Below are positions 25,480 to 33,249 of a DNA stretch of 34,432 nt, piece after piece. Position 1 is the first letter of the stretch, and each line of letters begins with the position of its first letter. A program made the translations under genes and the position numbers. Origin of the DNA: Bacteroidales bacterium (GTDB lineage Bacteria; Bacteroidota; Bacteroidia; Bacteroidales; GCA-2748055); NCBI GenBank assembly GCA_021740585.1, contig JAIOZM010000046.1:1-34432 (forward strand), given 5' to 3'. The notes beneath the pieces are model-generated. The model made no database searches, was not told the origin of the DNA, and saw only the letters and a list, made by a program, of their open reading frames with translations.

Positions 25480-26727
25480 TTATAATCTAATTATAGATTT
25501 TCCATTCTCAAAGTCGCTATATGAAAACAGCTCAAAATTAATTTCTGGGTAATTCTCCCAAAATTTCCGATATTTAGTGAGTGAGGCTTTTTCTGTCTTA
25601 AATTTAATTTCCCAGGCATTACCCTGTTTAAAGTCATCGCTTTGTACAAAATCCACTTCATTACCATCAGCCGTTCTCCAGTAGTTAATCGTATCGGGCT
25701 TATACATTTCTTTTAGTCTGATAAAAGCATAGTTTTCAAGTAAAGCTCCTTTATCCTCCCGATTCTGCAGATCGGTAAATCGGTTAAGTAAGGCGTTTCT
25801 AATCCCAATATCGTCGAAATATACTTTGGGCATTTTTGTTAACTCCTTTCTAAGATTTTTATAGAAAGGTTTAATCAGGTGTATGTGGAAGCTTTTTTGA
25901 AGAATAAAAAGATAATTATCAATGGTGCTAAGATGTAGGTTGAGGGTTTTAGATAATTCGTTTCTGTTCATCAAATTCCCAATTTGGGAAGCAAGGACAG
26001 CCATAAGCCTGTAAAAATCCATTTCATTTCTCACGCCGGCCTCCAAAATATCTTTCTTAACATAAGCGTTGCGAATTTCAAGAAGCAGCTCTTCTTTCCA
26101 TTGCCGGTCTTTTTCCAGACAAACTGCCGGGTAGCCTCCAAATACAAGGTATTCATTAAAATAGTCAGCTATTTCATCCTTTTTCAATGACAAATATTGC
26201 AAATCATTTCGCATATTTTCAAGCTCTAAAATCAGATCCGTACGCTCATGAAATCCAAGATATTCTGAGAGTGACAATGAATTGAGTTGAAATATTTTTT
26301 TTCTTCCGGCAAGAGAATCCTTAAATTTTTGATCCATATAAAAAGCACTGCTTCCTGTGGCAACAATTTTTAAGTTTTCCAGATAAGTGTCGTACAGATA
26401 TTTTAGAAATCGCGAGGGATCAGAAAGATATTGAATTTCATCAATGAAGAGAATAATTCTTTCGCCTTCGTTTAACTTATTATCAAGTGGATTTATGGGT
26501 CTTTTAACAAACCGGAATAAATTTTCCGGATTCATATTCACCTCTCTTAGAACCTCAATGTTTTCAAACGAAATATAATAGACCGGTATATTCCTTTCCT
26601 TTTGTTCCCTGTATATTTCCCGCAAAATGGTCGTTTTTCCCGTTTGTCGGGCACCCGTAATAATAGTATACTCCTTTTTTGAAAGATGTTGTTTTATCGG
26701 TTCGTATAATAATCTTGGCCTAAACAT
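25480..26727 (-). CDS. AAA-family ATPase with DUF4143 domain
   Basis: The protein has 415 residues. The Walker A motif GARQTGKT is at 25-32 and Walker B IILFIDEIQ at 91-99, followed by the sensor-like ATGSSAFYM. The C-terminal half has the DUF4143 domain (RNAYVKKDILEAGVRNEMDF, then NRNELSKTLNLHLSTIDNYL) and an endonuclease-like ENYAFIRLKE with NYWRTADGNEVDFVQ, a restriction-like (PD-D/ExK type) segment. Such stand-alone ATPases are common accessory genes in Bacteroidota and archaea; their job is not established. It lies between a gene-poor spacer and the fatty-acid operon, with its own promoter-like region, which suggests later insertion. Confidence 0.9.
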   Translation of the reverse strand: MFRPRLLYEPIKQHLSKKEYTIITGARQTGKTTILREIYREQKERNIPVYYISFENIEVLREVNMNPENLFRFVKRPINPLDNKLNEGERIILFIDEIQYLSDPSRFLKYLYDTYLENLKIVATGSSAFYMDQKFKDSLAGRKKIFQLNSLSLSEYLGFHERTDLILELENMRNDLQYLSLKKDEIADYFNEYLVFGGYPAVCLEKDRQWKEELLLEIRNAYVKKDILEAGVRNEMDFYRLMAVLASQIGNLMNRNELSKTLNLHLSTIDNYLFILQKSFHIHLIKPFYKNLRKELTKMPKVYFDDIGIRNALLNRFTDLQNREDKGALLENYAFIRLKEMYKPDTINYWRTADGNEVDFVQSDDFKQGNAWEIKFKTEKASLTKYRKFWENYPEINFELFSYSDFENGKSIIRL

Positions 26728-26737
26728 GGTTTTATTG

Positions 26738-26762
26738 CAAATATAGATAATATTATCTATAT
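26738..26762 (-). promoter_or_regulatory. -7 element and 22-bp palindrome upstream of the AAA ATPase
   Basis: On the minus strand TATATTTG (26745-26738) matches TAnnTTTG, 11 bp before the ATG. A perfect 22-bp palindrome (26741-26762, core AGATAATATTATCT) overlaps it and fills the spacer, the place where a repressor would block RNA polymerase. No clear -33 box is seen. The regulator is unknown. Confidence 0.5.
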
Positions 26763-26849
26763 ACCGTGTATAATATCGGATATTTTATGTGCTGCACCGT
26801 GTTTTTTATCGGCTTTTGGTATTAAGTATGGATAAGGGGTGCCTTGTCC

Positions 26850-27842
26850 TTAATACGCCCACTTCAAATAAATTGCGCCCCAGGTATATCCACCACCGAA
26901 AGCGGTAAGGATAAGATCGTCGCCTTTTTTGAGTTGGTCTTCCCATTCCCATAAACAAAGAGGGATGGTGGCAGCGGTAGTGTTTCCATACTTGTGAATG
27001 TTAACCATCACTTTTTCTTTTGGAAGTTCCATTCGGCGTGCCACTGCCTCAATAATTCTCATGTTTGCCTGGTGGGGAACCAGCCAGAGATTGCTTTCAG
27101 GACTAAGATTATTTCTTGTCATCACATCGACAGAAACGTCGGCCATTTTTGAAACGGCTACTTTAAAAACTGCTTTTCCATCCTGATAGGTATAATGCAT
27201 CTTATTATCAACGGTTTCGTGAGAAGCAGGATTTAAAGATCCGCCTCCTTTAAGATTAAGGCTTACCGCTCCCGAACCGTCCACATGCAATGAGTGATCA
27301 ATTACACCTACACCCTCTTCCTCTGAAGGCTCAATCAAAACCGCAGCTGCGGCATCACCAAAAAGCGGACAAATTGTACGGTCGGTATAATCGGTTATAG
27401 CTGACATTTTATCGGCACCAACCAGTATTACTTTTTTATACTGACCGGATGTTACAAAACGATTTGCCGTTTCCAGCCCAAAAAGAAATCCGGAACAGGC
27501 GGCAGCCAGGTCAAAGCCCCAGGATTTCTTAAGTCCTGCCTTACTTGCAATAAGGTTTGCTGTTGAGGGGAAAAACATATCAGGTGTAACCGTTGCAACT
27601 ATTATCAGATCAATATCTTTGGGGTTGGTTCCGGTTTTTTTCAGAAGACCCTTTACCGCTTCGGCTCCCATATCTGAGGTTGCCAAACCTTCGCCCTTCA
27701 GGATTCTTCTTTCTTTAATTCCAATTCGTTGCATAATCCACTCATCGGAAGTGTCGACCATTTTGCTTAACTCTTCATTTGTTAACTTATAATCGGGTAA
27801 ATAAGCATGAACACCCGTTATAACAGCTTTCAACTTAGTCAT
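26850..27842 (-). CDS. fabH: 3-oxoacyl-ACP synthase III (KAS III)
   Basis: The protein has 330 residues. It condenses acetyl-CoA, or a branched acyl-CoA primer, with malonyl-ACP to start fatty-acid synthesis. The catalytic triad is visible: Cys116 in AAACSGFLFG, His257 in WLVPHQANMRI and Asn287 in HKYGNTTAA. Length and motifs are normal. It overlaps plsX by 8 bp and is the last gene of the DUF177-rpmF-plsX-fabH run, a conserved bacterial order. Confidence 0.97.
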   Translation of the reverse strand: MTKLKAVITGVHAYLPDYKLTNEELSKMVDTSDEWIMQRIGIKERRILKGEGLATSDMGAEAVKGLLKKTGTNPKDIDLIIVATVTPDMFFPSTANLIASKAGLKKSWGFDLAAACSGFLFGLETANRFVTSGQYKKVILVGADKMSAITDYTDRTICPLFGDAAAAVLIEPSEEEGVGVIDHSLHVDGSGAVSLNLKGGGSLNPASHETVDNKMHYTYQDGKAVFKVAVSKMADVSVDVMTRNNLSPESNLWLVPHQANMRIIEAVARRMELPKEKVMVNIHKYGNTTAATIPLCLWEWEDQLKKGDDLILTAFGGGYTWGAIYLKWAY

Positions 27843-28779
27843 TATTCGCTATAATTTTAATATTTTCAACCACCTTACTTTGTAATACATCTAATGTATG
27901 GAGTATCATGTTTTTAATAGCCACATCATTCGATATACCGTGACCGACAACTACTGGTTTGCAAACGCCAAGTATAGGTGTTCCCCCAAAATTTTCGAAA
28001 TTAAACAATTCGAAAAAGTCATCGGTAATATTTCTGTTTTTTATAAGATTGTAAAATCCTTCTGCTTCTTTCAAAATAACATTACCAATAAAGCCATCGC
28101 AGACAAGGACATTACATCTAGGGTTAGTAAAAATTTCGTTTCCCTCAACATTTCCTATAAAATTAAAATCGATAGCGTCTTTCATTAATTGATAAGCAGC
28201 TTTTGTGGCCAGATTTCCTTTTTCTTCTTCACTTCCAATATTAATAAGACCTATTTTGGGGTCTTCAATATTAAAAAGGTTTTTCGCGTAGGTTTTTCCA
28301 AGGATGCCATATTGGTACAGGACATCGGGGCGACTATCGGGATTAAGTCCGACGTCGAGTAATAAAAGCGGTGTGTTGCTAAGATTTGGAATTCTCGCGG
28401 CAATGGAGGGCCTTATAATACCAGGAATCACAGTTACAACCTGAGTTGCCCCTATCATCATAGCTCCTGTATTTCCCGCACTGCAAAAAGCATCGATCTG
28501 ACCCGTTTTTAACTGATGAAACCCCTTGTAAATGCTCGAGTTTTTTTTGGAAAAGAAGGCTTTATAAGGATGATCGTTCATCGTTATTACTTCCGTAGTC
28601 TCAACGATGTCTACCCCTGAAAAATCAAATCCACTATCCGATCCCCGAATAATGGATTCTTTGTCGCCAAACAAAACCAGCTTAACGGTTTCGGGGATTT
28701 CTTTTAGCACAAGATTAACACCCGAAACGGTGGAATCGGGGGCAAAATCTCCGCCCATAATATCAATACCTATACGCAT
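27835..28779 (-). CDS. plsX: Phosphate acyltransferase PlsX
   Basis: The protein has 314 residues. It converts acyl-ACP to acyl-phosphate for membrane phospholipid synthesis. The N-terminus MRIGIDIMGGDFAPDSTVSG is the family signature; AFCSAGNTGAMMIGA, LLLDVGLNPDSRPD and VLVCDGFIGNVILKEAEGF are further conserved sites. It follows rpmF by 37 bp and overlaps fabH by 8 bp, coupling the two lipid enzymes. Confidence 0.97.
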   Translation of the reverse strand: MRIGIDIMGGDFAPDSTVSGVNLVLKEIPETVKLVLFGDKESIIRGSDSGFDFSGVDIVETTEVITMNDHPYKAFFSKKNSSIYKGFHQLKTGQIDAFCSAGNTGAMMIGATQVVTVIPGIIRPSIAARIPNLSNTPLLLLDVGLNPDSRPDVLYQYGILGKTYAKNLFNIEDPKIGLINIGSEEEKGNLATKAAYQLMKDAIDFNFIGNVEGNEIFTNPRCNVLVCDGFIGNVILKEAEGFYNLIKNRNITDDFFELFNFENFGGTPILGVCKPVVVGHGISNDVAIKNMILHTLDVLQSKVVENIKIIANND

Positions 28780-28816
28780 ATTCCCTTAGGTTAATCCCTT
28801 AGGTAAGGGAGTCTGC

Positions 28817-29002
28817 TTAATCTTCTTTGTCTATTACCAGTTGACCCTTATAATAAAGGTTACCGTCTACATAGTATGCTCTATGTCTTTTATGAACGGT
28901 ACCGGTTGTTGGGCAAATACTCAATGTAGGCGCTACTGCCTTGTCATGAGTCCTTCTTTTGTCTCTTCTTGTTCTGGAAATCTTCCGTTTAGGATGTGCC
29001 AT
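28817..29002 (-). CDS. rpmF: 50S ribosomal protein L32
   Basis: The protein has 61 residues. The N-terminus MAHPKRKISRTRRDKRRTHD and the short beta region with a single SICPTTG cysteine are typical. The other zinc-binding cysteines of the C+ form are absent, so this is a zinc-independent version. It follows the DUF177 gene by 6 bp in the conserved L32-lipid operon. Confidence 0.97.
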   Translation of the reverse strand: MAHPKRKISRTRRDKRRTHDKAVAPTLSICPTTGTVHKRHRAYYVDGNLYYKGQLVIDKED

Positions 29003-29008
29003 TTTGTG

Positions 29009-29551
29009 CTAATTATTATTTTTTAAATTTTTTAATATCTGCCAACGGGGATCTGAATCATCTTCATTTTCAGCTGTCCCCTGATGTTGTTTCAATTTTT
29101 TGATCATCTCCTGATTACACAAGGATTTTGAATTCTTGTCCTCCGGATGTACTTTTTTTACCGGTATGTTCAATGCTGCATATTCATATATAAACTGTGC
29201 AACATTTAATCTTGTCTCATTTCTTGGAATGATGATAACATTATCAGATTGTTCGTCATTTTCATTTCCAAACCTAACAAATAATTTCTGCTTGAAATCA
29301 ATTGGGTATTTAAAATTGTCGAGACATCGGTCACAAACCAAGCTTAAAAACCCTTTAAAATGAAAGTCAAGCTCTAAAAAACTTTGTTTTCTGCTTAAAC
29401 TCAATGCGATCTTCAAACTGCCACCAGGTAAATCAGGATTATCAAAAAATTCAAAGAACGTATCGTCCACTTCAAAATCGTAAGTATGAATATCTTCCTT
29501 TAATCCAAAAAAGGGAATGGTATAATCACCCAACATTCTCACCTTGTACAA
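29009..29551 (-). CDS. DUF177 (YceD-like) protein
   Basis: The protein has 180 residues. It matches the DUF177/YceD family found upstream of rpmF, linked in other bacteria to 23S rRNA maturation or L32 supply. Conserved features are YTIPFFGLKEDIHTYDFEVD near the N-terminus and the CDRCLDNFKYPI pair of cysteines around residues 74-77. The first start is TTG at 29551; an in-frame ATG at 29536 would remove only five residues and lies about 20 nt after the predicted transcription start, so it may be the true start. The gene heads the operon and has a good promoter directly upstream. Confidence 0.9.
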   Translation of the reverse strand: MYKVRMLGDYTIPFFGLKEDIHTYDFEVDDTFFEFFDNPDLPGGSLKIALSLSRKQSFLELDFHFKGFLSLVCDRCLDNFKYPIDFKQKLFVRFGNENDEQSDNVIIIPRNETRLNVAQFIYEYAALNIPVKKVHPEDKNSKSLCNQEMIKKLKQHQGTAENEDDSDPRWQILKNLKNNN

Positions 29552-29561
29552 TTTTGAAGTG

Positions 29562-29592
29562 CAAAAGTAGAAATATTTATTTATATACCAAA
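29562..29592 (-). promoter_or_regulatory. Promoter of the DUF177-rpmF-plsX-fabH operon
   Basis: On the minus strand TTTG (29592-29589), a 19-bp spacer and TACTTTTG (29569-29562) match the Bacteroidota -33/-7 promoter closely. Transcription would start near 29556. Confidence 0.7.
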
Positions 29593-29665
29593 AAAACTAA
29601 GCTTCTTTAATTTTGATATTTATTTTGCAATAAAATGAAGGTCAGTAGATTAAACTATTTCAGGC

Positions 29666-29701
29666 TTAGCGCCGGATTTTGGGGCTTATAATTTGCGCTA
29701 A
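29666..29701. repeat. Short inverted repeat at the 3' end of the response regulator gene
   Basis: TTAGCGC (29666-29672) and GCGCTAA (29695-29701) are perfect 7-bp arms around a 22-nt loop; the right arm includes the regulator stop codon. No T tract follows, so terminator function is uncertain. Confidence 0.35.
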
Positions 29702-30099
29702 ACACCCTTCATATTCGACTGATTTTTAAATTCCTTGTCGAAAGATTCCATTAAGATATCGATAAAATAATCGTTTTTAGGAATATATTGAGAGGCACCG
29801 CTTTTAAGATAATTGTCTATTAATTCTTTATCATCCTGACTTGATAATATTATTATTGGTGTTTTAGGCGCTAACTTTTTTATTTCTAAAAGTATTTCAA
29901 ATCCCGTGGAATATTTATCGCTACTCCTCTCTAAATAATGATCAAGAACTATTAAATCGGGTTTTAAATTAAGATTCTTAAGACAATCTTCTCCGCTTTG
30001 ATAGGTTCTGATATCGTAAGTACCCCGGTTATTAAGGGTGTATTCCACAAAATTCAATATCATTTTATCATCGTCTACAAAGAAAATCAGCTTACTCAT
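29698..30099 (-). CDS. Stand-alone receiver-domain response regulator
   Basis: The protein has 133 residues, essentially one CheY-like receiver domain. The acidic pocket is FVDDD (residues 7-11), the phosphorylated aspartate lies in LIVLDHYL, and the switch residues are Ser in IILSSQDD and Lys in YIPKNDY. There is no output domain. It should take a phosphate from an unlinked histidine kinase and act by protein contact. No kinase gene is adjacent. It could also be part of a phosphorelay or gliding-type signalling; context does not decide. Confidence 0.9.
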   Translation of the reverse strand: MSKLIFFVDDDKMILNFVEYTLNNRGTYDIRTYQSGEDCLKNLNLKPDLIVLDHYLERSSDKYSTGFEILLEIKKLAPKTPIIILSSQDDKELIDNYLKSGASQYIPKNDYFIDILMESFDKEFKNQSNMKGV

Positions 30100-30322
30100 T
30101 TATGGATAGTTTAATTTCGAACAATCTTCCGACCATAATGTAATCTAAGGTTTTGATATTCTATCAATTAAATAGTGCCTCTGAGGCAAAATTAAGACTT
30201 AATTCAGGTAAAATGGTCAACTAAAATTTTCAGTCAAAACTTGTTCCCAGGTTTAAACAATCCTCTATCAATACATTTAAAGCTCAAACTTATTATTTTT
30301 TCCAGACAAAAAAAAATTAAAA

Positions 30323-30371
30323 TTTGCACTTTATGTTATATATTTATAACTTTGTGTTATATTTTTCTAAC
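30323..30371 (+). promoter_or_regulatory. Promoter with two interleaved 21-bp operator repeats
   Basis: TTTG (30323-30326), a 20-bp spacer and TAACTTTG (30347-30354) match the Bacteroidota promoter. Two 21-bp direct repeats (30330-30350 and 30351-30371) lie end to end: TTTATGTTATATATTTATAAC and a second copy beginning TTTGTGTTATATTTTT. Each holds an imperfect palindrome of form GTTATA-n4-TATAAC. The first fills the spacer and half of the -7 box; the second covers the rest and the start site. The layout suggests repression by the XRE regulator encoded downstream. Confidence 0.7.
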
Positions 30372-30385
30372 TTATAATTAAAATT

Positions 30386-30784
30386 ATGAAAAAAGAAAAT
30401 ATCATTATTGCACTAAGCATTGGAATTGTTTTTAGTGTGGGATTATGGTTTTTAAATAATCCGGGGAATATGGATATAGGGAAGATTATATCCTTTGGAA
30501 TTTTAGCGATTCTCATTCTGTTTGCAATTTTAACCATTATTTCTCGCATTGGAAGCATTAAAAGCGGCTTAACAGTTGAAGATGAGCTCTCAAAAAAGCT
30601 TGTAAAAACTGCCGCATCAAGATCTTATTATTTCTCTTTATATCTTTGGCTATTAATTATGTATTTGGATTCGGAGTCGGTTATTGAAACAGATAGTATT
30701 ATTGGAGCAGGAATTCTTGGAATGGCCATACTTTTTGGACTTCATTGGGTGATATTAAAATTTGTTGGAATTAAAGATGAATAG
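30386..30784 (+). CDS. Small membrane protein (DUF2178-like) paired with XRE regulator
   Basis: The protein has 132 residues with four membrane helices (about 6-22, 34-53, 79-97 and 105-125). The loop before the third helix carries [20 protein letters not shown], a feature shared by the DUF2178-type proteins that are regularly encoded with a small XRE regulator in Bacteria and Archaea. Its biochemical role is unknown. The stop codon overlaps the regulator start by 8 bp. Strong operator-like repeats lie before the gene. Family name is from memory of the pattern; the pairing itself is seen. Confidence 0.75.
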   Translation: MKKENIIIALSIGIVFSVGLWFLNNPGNMDIGKIISFGILAILILFAILTIISRIGSIKSGLTVEDELSKKLVKTAASRSYYFSLYLWLLIMYLDSESVIETDSIIGAGILGMAILFGLHWVILKFVGIKDE

Positions 30785-30968
30785 CAGGATTAAAGAATTG
30801 CGTGCCAGACACAATCTTACACAATTGGATCTTGCTAAAATGGTTGGGGTAAGAAGAGAAACTATTGTGTTTTTAGAGAAGGGTAAATACAATCCTTCCC
30901 TGAAGTTGGCACATGATATTTCAAAGGTCTTCGAATTAAGCATTGAAGAGGTTTTTGGATTAGAGTAA
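30777..30968 (+). CDS. XRE-family transcriptional regulator
   Basis: The protein has 63 residues from the ATG at 30777, which overlaps the previous stop by 8 bp; an upstream in-frame start would add five residues. It is almost a bare helix-turn-helix: [20 protein letters not shown], then [20 protein letters not shown], and a C-terminal SIEEVFGLE as in many small XRE proteins. It probably represses its own operon through the tandem GTTATA-type repeats at 30330-30371. Confidence 0.92.
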   Translation: MNSRIKELRARHNLTQLDLAKMVGVRRETIVFLEKGKYNPSLKLAHDISKVFELSIEEVFGLE

Positions 30969-31093
30969 TGAAATTTATAGTTTCTTAAGACTGGAATAAG
31001 TTTCAATATCCAACAAAAATCCTTTTTTGTCATTGGTATATTTACTAATATTGGCCGGACTTTCCGTTTAAAGATATTTCAGTATTATTTGAA

Positions 31094-31915
31094 ATGAAAG
31101 AAATTACCGGCTCTTATTATTATTTAGATGATGAAATCTTGTCATCTGACGAATTTGATTTTCAATTTCTGTCAAGTGGGGTTAATGTTTACGAAGTATT
31201 ACGTTTTATTAATGCTGTGCCAATTTTTTTCGAAGAACATTTTAAAAGGCTTTTGAACTCTGCTGAGGGAAACAAGCTCTGCCATTCAGTAAATAAGCAG
31301 TTTTTACTAAAAAACATTCTGGAGCTACTTAAGCATAATTCGGCTACAAGGGGTAATATTAAGATAGTATTGCATGCAGAGAAAAACAGCAATTGTGAGT
31401 TATATATTTATCAAACCCCTCATTTTTATCCCTCTGATGAAGATTATGCACATGGGGTAAAGATCGTTAGTCTTAATGAAGGCAGGCCTGATCCGAATTT
31501 AAAGACATGGAGACCTCATTTTAAAGAGACTGTATACAATTTAAAAAAGGCCTTAAATGCGTATGAGATTCTGCTGGTGGATAAGGGATTTGTTCGTGAA
31601 GGGAGTCAGTCGAATTTTTTTGCCATATATCAAAACAAAGTAATGACCGCACCGGCCAACGCAGTATTAAGAGGGGTTACACGAGAAATTGTGTTTCAGA
31701 TTTGTCGCGAAGAGAATATAAATATTGAGGAAGCCGATTTTTCCATGGCTGATTTGTTGCGGGCTCAAGCCGCTTTTTTAACCGGTACTTCTCCCGGAAT
31801 ACTCCCCATTTCACTGGTAGACGATCACCCTTTTCCTCCGGCCCATCCTATTTTGAAAATACTCCTTGAAAAATATAACGAGATTATACAAAAACACATT
31901 AATAAACTTCAATGA
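31094..31915 (+). CDS. Class IV (branched-chain/D-amino-acid type) aminotransferase
   Basis: The protein has 273 residues. It matches the fold-type IV PLP enzymes: a NVYEVLRFINAVPIFFEEHF N-terminal part with the conserved EHF.RL substrate region, LKTWRPHFKETVYNLKKALN around the expected PLP lysine, and VDKGFVREGSQSNFFAIYQN, then AVLRGVTREIV at the phosphate-binding loop. FLTGTSPGILPI is the usual C-terminal active-site segment. The substrate could be a branched-chain amino acid, D-alanine or aminodeoxychorismate; sequence alone does not tell. The stop overlaps the next gene's start (ATGA), so it is translated together with the L-2-hydroxyglutarate oxidase. Confidence 0.88.
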   Translation: MKEITGSYYYLDDEILSSDEFDFQFLSSGVNVYEVLRFINAVPIFFEEHFKRLLNSAEGNKLCHSVNKQFLLKNILELLKHNSATRGNIKIVLHAEKNSNCELYIYQTPHFYPSDEDYAHGVKIVSLNEGRPDPNLKTWRPHFKETVYNLKKALNAYEILLVDKGFVREGSQSNFFAIYQNKVMTAPANAVLRGVTREIVFQICREENINIEEADFSMADLLRAQAAFLTGTSPGILPISLVDDHPFPPAHPILKILLEKYNEIIQKHINKLQ

Positions 31916-33114
31916 CATCAGATATTATAATAATCGGTGGCGGAATTGTCGGACTTTCAACCGCCTATAAAATTAAAGAAAAGTATCCCTCTCTTAAGGT
32001 AATATTGCTGGAAAAAGAAAGCGAGGTTTCAATGCATCAAACGGGTAATAACAGCGGGGTTATTCACTCCGGTATTTACTACAGACCAGGAAGCTTAAAA
32101 GCACTGAACTGTCTTCGCGGGTATGATTTGCTATTGGATTTTGCAAAGAAAAATGATATTAAATATGAGTTGTGCGGAAAGGTAATTGTTGCCACAAAGG
32201 AGAATGAGCTGGGGCGACTTGAAGACCTGTACCAAAAAGGTATTCAAAACGGTTTAACCAATTTGAAACGCTTATCAAAGGAAGAGGTGTTGGAAAAAGA
32301 ACCCAATGTAACGGCTATTAAAGGAGTTGACGTTCCATATACCGGTATTATAGATTATAAAGAAGTTAGCAGGAAAATAAAGGATCTCTTTATACACAAA
32401 ATGGGGGGTGAAGTATTTTTGAACGAGGAAGTTACAGATATTAAAATGCAAAGTGGTCTTTCAACGGTAATCACAAAAAACAAGACCTATTCGGCTAAGT
32501 TAATCATAAATACGGCAGGATTATTTTCCGACAGGATAGCTACCTTAACTTTTGGTAAACACGATTACCGAATCATTCCGTTCAGGGGTGAATACTACAC
32601 GCTTTCTGAAGAAAAAAAATCACTGGTAAACAACCTTATTTACCCGGTTCCCGATCCTGAGTTCCCCTTTCTGGGTGTGCACTTTACTCGCATGATAAAT
32701 GGCAAGGTGGAAGCCGGTCCAAATGCTGTATTCTCCTTTAAAAGGGAGGGTTATAAAAAAACCAGTTTCTCTTTTAAAGACAGCTGGGCATCTTTTAGCT
32801 GGCCGGGATTGCAGAAATTAATGTTGGTCCATATGTCAATGGGAATAGGTGAATTTTACAGATCCTATAATAAGGCAGCCTTTACAAGATCTTTACAGAA
32901 ATTAATCCCCGACATTAGTTCCCGCGATCTTGTTCCCGGTGGCGCAGGTGTGAGGGCACAGGCATGTGACCGAAAGGGAAAATTAATTGATGATTTTTTA
33001 TTCCTGGAGAACGAAAACGTTATCAATGTGCTCAATGCGCCCTCCCCGGCAGCAACAGCATCATTTTCCATTGGCGAGACCATTGCAGAAAAGGCTATTG
33101 TCCATTTCTCCTGA
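31912..33114 (+). CDS. lhgO: L-2-hydroxyglutarate oxidase
   Basis: The protein has 400 residues. The N-terminal FAD-binding motif is DIIIIGGGIVGLSTAYKIKE; the GNNSGVIHSGIYYRPGSLKA segment and the C-terminal GGAGVRAQACDRKGKLIDDF, then NAPSPAATASFSIGE are characteristic of LhgO (the YgaF group) in the DAO superfamily. It oxidises L-2-hydroxyglutarate to 2-oxoglutarate and passes electrons to the membrane quinone pool, a repair reaction for a toxic side product of central metabolism. It begins inside the aminotransferase stop. It is convergent with rsgA. Confidence 0.93.
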   Translation: MTSDIIIIGGGIVGLSTAYKIKEKYPSLKVILLEKESEVSMHQTGNNSGVIHSGIYYRPGSLKALNCLRGYDLLLDFAKKNDIKYELCGKVIVATKENELGRLEDLYQKGIQNGLTNLKRLSKEEVLEKEPNVTAIKGVDVPYTGIIDYKEVSRKIKDLFIHKMGGEVFLNEEVTDIKMQSGLSTVITKNKTYSAKLIINTAGLFSDRIATLTFGKHDYRIIPFRGEYYTLSEEKKSLVNNLIYPVPDPEFPFLGVHFTRMINGKVEAGPNAVFSFKREGYKKTSFSFKDSWASFSWPGLQKLMLVHMSMGIGEFYRSYNKAAFTRSLQKLIPDISSRDLVPGGAGVRAQACDRKGKLIDDFLFLENENVINVLNAPSPAATASFSIGETIAEKAIVHFS

Positions 33115-33210
33115 TGGCAATTGATGATTTTCTTCATCACCCTCAGGAACTCAAGGTTCAATTGTGTTACTTAAACCCTGACGGCAAGACCCGAATTACA
33201 AAAGCGGGCT

Positions 33211-33230
33211 AAAAGGAGCTATGGCTCTTT
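33211..33230. terminator. Weak hairpin between convergent lhgO and rsgA
   Basis: GAGC (33216-33219), a TATG loop and GCTC (33224-33227) are flanked by AAAAG and TTT, giving a short A-stem-T shape readable from both sides. The stem is short and contains a bulge, so this is a weak call. Confidence 0.3.
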
Positions 33231-33249
33231 ACTCTCAAGAATGTTGGAA

